This document shows, in pieces, positions 8,101 through 17,100 of a stretch of DNA of 18,485 nucleotides. The translations under genes were made by a program, and so were the position numbers. Every line of letters begins with the position of its first letter. Within the stretch, counting starts at the first letter, position 1. The stretch lies in contig JBAXFU010000063.1 of NCBI GenBank assembly GCA_037139735.1, positions 1 to 18,485 on the forward strand, given 5' to 3'. Source of the DNA: UBA2402 sp037139735 (GTDB taxonomy: Bacteria; Planctomycetota; Phycisphaerae; Phycisphaerales; UBA1924). The notes below the pieces were generated by a model. The model was not told the DNA's origin. It ran no database searches and saw only the letters and a list, made by a program, of their open reading frames with translations.

Positions 8101-11100
8101 CCCATCGCCTCGGGCGTGAGGTTCGCGCCCTTCACCAGCACTTGATCGAGCGTCCGGGCCAGCGTCGAGGCGTCGGCGAACTTGAGGGGGATGATGAGCG
8201 GCTCGATCCAGTTGGCGGCACGGTCGCTGTCGAGGTCCTTGATGAGCACCTCGACGAGCGCCACGCCCTCCTCGCGACCGGCCACGATGAGCGTGTTGGT
8301 GCGTTCGTCGACGGCCGCGGCGATCTCGCCGGCCAAGGCCTGGCCGACGGCGGTCGGGGGCAGGCCCTCCCGCTTGGTGCCCGGCAGACGACGGAGCGAC
8401 TCGCCCTTGGCGAAGAGCTGCTCGATCACCTGCCTGACGCGAGGGGCCGACGCGTTGCTCAGGGGGAAGATCCGCACCATCACGGCGTCGCCCGCCGGCA
8501 GGGTGTCCATCAGCTTGATCAGGTCGCGGAGCGCGTCGACGTTGGCCTGCGTGCTGGCGATCACCAGCGCGTTGGACTCGTCGTCGGCCAGCACGCGGAT
8601 GGCGCGGGAGAGATCGACCTTGCGGTCGCTCTGGTCGACGCCGGTGCGGGAGAGGCCCAGACGCCGAACGTGCTCGGCCAGGGCCTTGCCGGGCGCCGCG
8701 CCCACGACCCCCTCGGAGGGCTTGAGCATCGCCGCCAGCGTGGCGGCGAGCGTCTTGGCCGAGGCGAGCTTGAGGGGCACGATCGCGACCACCTGGTCGG
8801 CCTCGGCGGGGGCGGCATCCATCGCCTTGACCAGCGACTCGATGGTGCGACCGTCGCCCGCGGAGGCGATCACCGCGATGGCGCGGCGGCTGGTCATCGG
8901 CACGATCGTCACGGGCTCGGCCACCACGCCCGGCGCGGCGGGATCCTGCGGCTTGGTGACGCCCATGCCTTCGAGCATCGCCTTGACCTGGGCCGGATCG
9001 TTGTTGGCCACGTCGATGATGAAGACGCTCTGGCTGAGCGACGGCGGCAGGCCGCCAACGCCCTCTTGACCCTGCGCGGCGGGCGCCGCGTCGAGTTCGT
9101 CGATGACCTTGCGGATCTCCTCGAGCAGCCGATCGCTGCACGCGATCACGAGCGAGTTGCTCGAGCGATCGATCTCGACCGCGAGCGTCTCGCCCTGGGC
9201 CTTGGCCGTGGGCGTGAAGGTGTTCAGCAGGGTCTGGCGAAGCCGCCCGGCCGCGACGGTGCGGAGCTTGACGACGTGGGGCTGCACGCGACCGATCTGG
9301 CCCTGCTCCTCGAGGGTGCGAGCCAAGGCGAGGATCTGGGCGTACTTCTCCTCGTCGGCGCGGACGATGAGCGAGCCGCTGGTGTCGTCGCCGATGACGA
9401 GCACGCTGCGGGGGCCGATGGCCTGCGAGGAGCGATCGTTCTTGCTGAGATAAAGCTCGCGGATCATCGTGGCGATCTGCGAGGGCTTGCCGCTCTTGAG
9501 GGGGATGATCCTCGCCGCGGGCATGTCGGCGAACCCGGAGACGTCGAGCTGCTTGATGACCTGCTGGATCCGCTCGAGTTCGGCGGCTCCGGCGAAGATG
9601 ATGAGCGAGTTGGTCTGGGGCTCGGCCGAGACCGTCGGGAGTCCCTCGGGATCGACCAGCGACGAGGGCTCGGTCGACGCGGCCTGTCGGCCCTGCCCCC
9701 GCGGCGCCTGCGCGCGGGCCTGCGCGAGCTTGCGTTGCTCCTCGAGCGGGGCCCGGAAGCCCTCGTTGAGCGCCTTGGCGATGCTCGCGGCGTCGGCGTA
9801 CGACAGGGCCACGACGGCGAGCTGGCGACGGGTGTCGTACTCCTTGGTGTCGAGCTTGCCGAGCAGGGCGCGGATCCCCTCCCACTGCGAGGCGTCGGCG
9901 CGGATGACCAGCGAGTTGGAGAGCGGGTCGGCCAGGATGGTGACGTTGCGGGCGGCCGGATCGGTGACTTCCGAGGCGGTGCGTCCGTAGAAGAGCTTGA
10001 GCGCGCTGGCGGTCTGCTCGGCGTTGGCGAAGTCGAGCTTCACGAACTCCGTCGTGCGTTGCACCTGGCTGGGCTTGTCGAGCTCCTGGATGATCCGCTC
10101 GATCTCGTCGACCTGATCGGCCGGGGCGTAGACGGTCAGCGTGTTCTCGGCGCGAGAGAAGTCGATCGACGTCTCGGCGTCGGTGGGATTGCGGGGCCGC
10201 GCCCGAACGACCTGCTCGAGCGTGTCGGCCACGCCGGTCGCGTCGGCGTTGGCGAGCTTGTAGCGGCGGAAGACCTGCCCCGAGCGGACCGGCTCGGTGT
10301 CGATCTTCTTCACCTGCTCGACCACCAGGGCGATGGCCTCCTTGCTTCCCGTCAGCAGCAGCGAGTTGCTCCGCGTCACCGGCGTCACCACCACCTTGAC
10401 GCTCGGGGGCAACGCCGCCTTGAGGGCCGTGGCCACGTCCTGCGCGCGGGCCGTCGCCAGGGCGATGGTCTCGATGTTGGCCGCCTCGGCCGTGGGCGGC
10501 GCATCGAGCTGCTTGAGCAACCCCGCCACCTCGTCGAAGATCTTCTCCGGCGCCGAGACCACCAGCGAGTTGGTCGCGATCTGCGGCGTGATGACCACGC
10601 GTTCGCTCGCCGAGTCGGCCTTCGTGAACATCGAGCGAAGCACCTCGGCCGTCTCCTTCGCCACCCCGTTGCGAAGCACGAAGAGCTCGATGCGACGATC
10701 CTTGCCGGCGTCGGGCTGGTCGAGTTGCGCCACCAGCTCGCGGACCATCGCCAAGTCGGTCTCCTCGGCGGAGACCACGATCGCGTTGCCGTCCGGGGAG
10801 CCGATGATGCTGACGCCCGAGGACTCGAGCCCCTGGCCGCGAGCGCGATCGGCGAAGAACTGGCGGAGGTTGTTCGCCGCACGCTCGGCCCGGGCGTGGT
10901 TGAGGGCGATGGCCTCGACGCGGCGTTCCTTGCCCGCCGGCGAGGTGTCGAGTTCCTTGATGTAGGCCTGCGCCTTGTCGAGCTGCTCGATCTTGCCGAC
11001 GAGGATCAGGCTCTTGCGGAGACGATCGACCTGCACGGTGACGGCGGCGGGATCGGGGCCCCGCCACGGCCGCCAGTTGGGCGTCGAGAAGGCCTTCTCG

Positions 11101-14100
11101 AGCACGGCCTTGACGGCGGCCATGTCGGCGTTGGCGACGGGCACGCTGCGGATGGCCATGGCGGCCCGCTGCTCGGGGGCCACGTCGAGCGCGGAGAGCA
11201 GCTTCTCGATGGTGGCGATCTGCTCGGCCTTGCCCATGAGCACGACGCTGTTGGAGGCGGCGTTGAGCTGGATGAAGACCTGGCGGTCTGCGCCCTCGGC
11301 GGGGTTGCCGCCGGTCATCGCCGTCCAGCGGATCTCCTCGACCATGGTGCGCACGGTGTCACCGATCTCGGTGACGCTGGCGTTGCGAAGGGCGACGATC
11401 CGGAAGACCATGTCGGAGGCGGGGCTGGGGCTGTCGAAGGTCGAGACGAGCCCCTTGACCTGCTCGAAGTCGGCCTCGGCGGCGCACACGATGATCGTGC
11501 CGGTGCGCTTGTCCCCCACCACCGCCACGCGGTTGGTCGAGACGCGTCCGGGACGGGAGGAGACCTGCGCCCGCTCGGCGAAGAACCGCTGCAACGCGGC
11601 GGCCACCGCATCGGCGTCGGCTCGCTCGAGCTTGATCGAGTGCACGGGCAGCCCGCCCGTCTCGGCGGTGTCGATGCGGGCGACGAGGTCCTTGACCTGA
11701 TCGAGTTCGGCCTTGGGCGCCCGCACCACCAGCATGTTCGAGCCGTCTTGCGCGAAGAGGCGGACCTTGTCGCGACGGCCGGGGTCGTTGCCCACCACCA
11801 CCTGCTCGACGATCCGCTGCACCGTCGTGGCGGCGGCCTGCTTGAGCGTCAGGATCTCCATCGACGAGTCGGGCGACTCGGCCGTGGCGTCGGCGGCGGC
11901 GAGCAGCCGCTCGACCTCCTGGTGCTGCTCGCTGCTGCCGGTCACGAGCAGGGCGTTGGTGCGGGCGTCGGCGATGAAGGCCGTCTGCGGCGCATCGGCC
12001 GCGCCGGGGCCCTGACGCTGACGATCGAAGAGTTGCTGGAAGGTGCCCGAGAGCTGGTCGGCCTTGGCGTGCGTCAGCGGATAGCGACGGATCGCCAGGC
12101 GATCGCGCGAGGGGTTCTGGTCGATGGTCTCGAGGAGCGCGTCGATGAGCGGGAAGGCCTCCGCGGGCGCGGCCACCAGCAACGACGTGCCGGTCGGGTC
12201 GGCCGTCACGCGGACCGTCGTCGGGTCGATCCGCACCGGCTCGCGGGCGGGCTGCTCCGCGGCTTGCCCCGGACGCGGCGCGATCGTGACGTCCATGCTC
12301 CGCACCCGACGGGCCTGCGCCCCCGACCCGGCGGGGTTGAAGAGATCGCGAACCGCCTGCAACGCGCGCGACGCGTTGATGTTGACCAGCGGGTAGACCT
12401 TGATGGTCGTGCGCACGGGGTTGTCGAGGCGAGAGACGCCCGCGATGACGCCCCCGATGGTCTCGAAGTCGATGTCGTTGGCGAAGACGATCAACGCCGA
12501 CCCGGCGGGATCGGGCGTCACCGTGACGGGCCCGGTGAACGCGCTGCGCCGGCCCTGCGAGGTCGAGGAGAGTTGCGCGATGGTCTGGTTGATCACCTGC
12601 GACATCGCCACCACGTCCGCCGCGGACGGCATCGTCACCACCCGCACTTGTCCCGGCTGAGACGGCAGCTGCGTCGAAAGTTGATCGGCGAGCTTGGCGA
12701 CGCGATCGGTCTGACGGGGCGACCCCACCACCACGATCGAGTTGGTCGCCTTGTCCACGGCGATGGTCACGGGCTGGTCGTCGTCAGCACCCGGCGAGAC
12801 GGCCGCGGGGGGCTGCCCCTCCGGCTGCGAGCCTGTCGCCGGCGTGATGCTCACGGCGGCGGCGGCGATGAACGCCAACCACGAGGGCGTGTCCTGTCGC
12901 GGCTCGTCGGGCGAGAAGAGGACGCTCGACCCGCGGAGCGGACCGCAGGCGAGGTGATGGAGGGGGATGACGTGGAGCGCGCCGGTCTTCTTGGGCTCGG
13001 CGGGCTTTTCCGCCTCGGGGGCGGCCGGCTGCTCGGCGGACTGGCCGCCGTGGCGCTTGAGGAGTTCCTCGGCGGAGATCACCTCGACCTTGCCGCCGCC
13101 CTGCTGGCGCATGAGGCGTTCGAGCATGCGGGCGAGCATCTCGGCGTCGACGCGGGACTTGTCGACGGCGATGGTCCGCATCTGGCGGCTCGTGGCGGCG
13201 GCGGCCTTGTCGAGACTGGTGGTGAGCTGCTCGATGAGCTCCATCTGGCGCTGGGTGCCACGGACGATGATGGCGTTGGCCTGCGGATCGACGCGAACGA
13301 GGGGCGCGGGTTCGGCCGAGCGTTCCTCGGCGAAGACGGCGGTGACGTTGGCGGCCAGTTGCGCGGCGTCGGCGTTCTGGAGGGTGATGACGCGGACCAG
13401 ACGACGCTGCGCTTCGGAGCGGGCCTCGTCTCCCTCGATATCGAGCTGCGCGGCGACCTCCTCGGCCATGTCGAGCACCGAACGGGGGCCGCTGACGATC
13501 AGGGCGTTGATTCTCGGTTCGGCGGCGACGCGGATGCGCGGCTGTTCGACCGCGCCGCGGGCGATGGCCTGCGCCCTGGCCCACTGGGGAAGGCGATCGA
13601 GTCCCGACTCGGTCTTGAGGACCTGCTCGAGCACGGGCGCGAGCGATTCGGCCCGGGCGTGCTTGAGGGGCACGGTGCGAACGCCCAGTCCCTCGATGTC
13701 GACCGCGACATCGAGCGACTCGATGAGCTTGGCGGCCTTGTCAAGCTGGGCGGAGGTGCCGACGACGGTGATCGTGTTGCTGGCGGCCTCGGGCGTCACG
13801 GTGGCGTCGGGTTCCCCCGGCGTTGACTGCGCCTTGATGGTCTGGCGCAGCGTCTGAGCGGCCGATTCGGCGGTGCCCTTGCCCAGGCGGAAGACCCGCA
13901 CCTCGGTGGCGGTGGCGACGCTGTCGGCGTCGAGGGCCTTGATGATGCCGTCGGCGACCGCGATGGCCTCCGTCGGAGCCGAGACGATCAGCGTGTTCGA
14001 CGCGGCGTCGGCCGTCACCTCGACGAGCCGATCGTCGTTGGGGCCCGCCTTGCCCGACGCGAGCCTCGCCTCGCGGACGCGAGACGCGAGCAGCCGCTGC

Positions 14101-17100
14101 ACGATCGGGCTGAGCCGTTCGGCGCGGGCCTTGGCGAGCGGGTAGAGCTTGAGATCCGTGGGCGAGGTGTCGGGGATCGCGTCGACCTTCTTGATGAGCT
14201 CCTCGATGGCGGGGAAGGCGTCGGCGTGCCCGCTGACGACCAGCATGCGGGTGGGCGTGTCGACCGAGACGCTGATGGGCGCGGTCGAGACCTTGCCGAT
14301 GCTCGCCAGCGTGCCCGACGCCGCCATGTCACGGATGGTCCGGGCGAGGTTGTTGATGTCGGCCCGCTCGATGCGATACGTGCGGAAGACCACGTCCGCC
14401 ACGACCTTGGACTGGTCGAGGCTTCGAACGATCTGCTCGAACCCAGCCAGACGCTTCACCGGCGCATCGACGATCAACGCGTTGGTCGCGCGGTCCGCTC
14501 GCACCACCACCTCGCGTGCCGGCTTGAGGTCGGGCCGCGGGGCGCGCGTCCTGGGGTCCAGGGGCACCGGCGGGTCGGGGAACATCTGATCGATGGTCTG
14601 GGCGAGGTCCTCGGCTCTGGCCACCTTGAGCGGGAAGATGCGGATCTCGCGGCCGTCCGCGCCCGCCGCCTCCGTCTCGTTGAGCTTGGTCACCACCGCC
14701 TCGATCTCGGTCAGCGCCCCTTCGCTGGCGGAGATGATCAGCGTGTTGGTGCCCGGGTCGGCCTCGACGCTCACCGGGTTGCGGCTCCGCTGGTCGGGCG
14801 ACCGCTTGTCGAACTCCTTCTGCAGGATCGCCGCGAGGTTCGCCGCGTCCGTCGATCGAAGCTTGAGGATCCGCACCGGCGGCCGATCGGCGGCCTGTCG
14901 CCCGTCGAGACTGCGGATGAGCGAGTCGATGATGGGCATCTGGTCGGGCCTGGCCGCGACCATCACGCTGTTGGTCGCCTCGATCACCTCGAAGGCCGGC
15001 TCGACGCCTCCCTTGGCCGTCAGCGTGCGGCTGGAAGCCGCCATGTCGGTCAGGAATGCGACGATCTCCTGGGCCTTGGCCAGCTTGATCTCGAAGAGTC
15101 GCACCTCGCGGGCCGGGCCCGACTGCTTCTGCAACTCCTCGAGGATCCTCGAGAACCGATCGATCTCGGCGCGGGCCGCCACCACCAGGAGCGAGTTGGA
15201 CTGCTCGTCGACGTTCACCGTGAGGGGATCGACCGGACCGGCCTTCTCCACCTGCTGCTGGTACAAGGGCATGGCCCGGTCCTTGAGGGCCGCGGCCTTG
15301 CCTTCGGTCACTGGCACCACGCGGAGCTCGCGTGGCGTGCCGTCGCGGCCGTCGAGCTTCTCGACCAGCTGCGCGATGGCGCCGAGCTGCTGCGCCCTTG
15401 CCCGAACCACCAGAAGGCCCAGCTCGTCGACCGCGTCGACCTGCACCGGCACGTCGGGGATCTCGGGCGTGCCCGCCGCGGGCATCATGACGTTCAGCAG
15501 CCGCGTCAGGCGTGCCGCCAGCACCGTCGGACGGCTGGCCGCGAGCGTGAAGGTCCGCGTCTCGACCGCGCCGGCGCCCGCCGCTCGCACGCCGGCGAGG
15601 ACGGCCTCGAAGTCCTTGAGGGTGAGCCGGGGGGCGATGAGCGTGATCGTGCGTGCCGCGGGATCGACGGTCGCGGCGACGGGAGCCTTCTCGGCCTTGC
15701 CCGCCTTGGCGTAGAGCTCCTGCGCCTGCGCCAGCACCGCGGCGGGGTCGGCGTCGGTCACCTGGACGATTCGGATCTCCTGCTCGCTGGCGTTCTGCAC
15801 GTCGAGGGCGGCGATGGTGCGCTCGAGATTGGCCACCTCGCCATCAGGGCCGGCGATGATGACGCTCTTGCCGTCGGGACCGGCCACGACCTTGACCACC
15901 TGGTTCATCTTCGGAGGCAGGAGCTTGGAGGCGATGGCCTCGACGCTCGCCGCGGTGGCGTACTTGAGGGGGACGAAGGCGGCGCGACGCTCGAGCTTGG
16001 AGCCGCCGGTCGCCTGCCCGCCGCCCTGAGAGGTGGTGATGCCGGGATCGAGCTGCGCGAGCAGCGCGGTGGCCCGTGCGAGTTGAGGCATGGCGCCGAC
16101 GACCGTCACCTTGCCCACCTCCGTCAGCGGGATGATCGTGGGCATCTGCTTGGGGTCTTCGCCCGCGAAGAGGGCCTTGGGCTGCTGGCTGGCGGCCTCA
16201 GGCGTCGTGCCCGCCACGACGAACGTCTGCATCTGCCGATCGACGCCGCCGGAGTCGGGCGTGTCCAGCAGGGAGATGAGTTCCTCGACGGTCTTGATGC
16301 GCGACGCCGTGCCCACCGCGATGATGGAGTTGGTGCGAGGGTCCGAGGCGATCTGCAACCCGGCGACCTGCTGCTCCTGCAGCGTGCGCTTCTTGCCGTC
16401 GGCGTCGACGATGACGGTGGTGACCCGCTCGCCCACCAGCCCCCGCAGGGCGGCGAGCACGGCATCGGCCTGCGCGTTGCGGAGCGGGAAGATCCTGAAG
16501 GCCGAATCGACCGGCCGAACGGCGTCGATCGCCTGCACGATGTCGCGGATGCGACGCACCTGCGCCGCCGACTCGACGACGACCACCATGTTCTGCGCCG
16601 GCACCGCGAGCACCCCGCCGTAGGGCCCCAGCATCGGCTTGACCTGCTCGGCCACCAGTTCCGCGCGAGCGTTGTCGAGCGGCAGGCTCACCGTGACGAT
16701 CTGGTCGGGCGTCATGGTGTCGACGCCCTTGGCGTCGGTCACCGGCAGCGGCTTCTTCATCGCGTCCTGGATCGTCGCGAGGTAGAGGTACTGGTCCTGT
16801 CGACGCAGGTGCACGCCGAACCTCGCGAGATTGAGGTTCAGGATGGACATCGCGTCGGCCATCATGTAGCCGCCGGGGCTGATGAAGCTGATCGTGCCCT
16901 GAGGCACCGCGGCCTCGAAGATGATCGGAACCCCGCACTCGCGCGTGAAGGCGTCGAGCACCTGGTCGATCGGCGCGTCCTTGAAGTTGAAGTGCACCAA
17001 CCCCGAGGGCGACGCCGGCGGCGACGGGGCCTTCGACGCGTCCTGCGCCCCCGATGGATTGGCCGATGGATTGGCCGATGGATTGGCCGATGGCCCAGCT

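Noticed and set aside
5134..11067. Minus-strand open frame of 1977 codons overlapping the secretin in another frame
   Set aside because: Its product is an Arg/Gly/Pro/His-rich shadow of the secretin frame with no hydrophobic cores or motifs; the secretin frame has clear domains over the whole length.
5262..13826. Plus-strand open frame of 2854 codons opposite the secretin gene
   Set aside because: It mirrors the strong third-position GC bias of the secretin array. Its product is a repetitive Asp/Gly/Arg/His-rich sequence that is simply the antisense of the TNSLIV-type motifs, without any domain or signal. Two further long shadow frames occur in the same stretch.
6219..16694. CRISPR array or DNA satellite as explanation for the recurring words
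   Set aside because: The recurrence is at protein level with variable DNA and units of about 250 bases; there are no identical short repeats with unique spacers.
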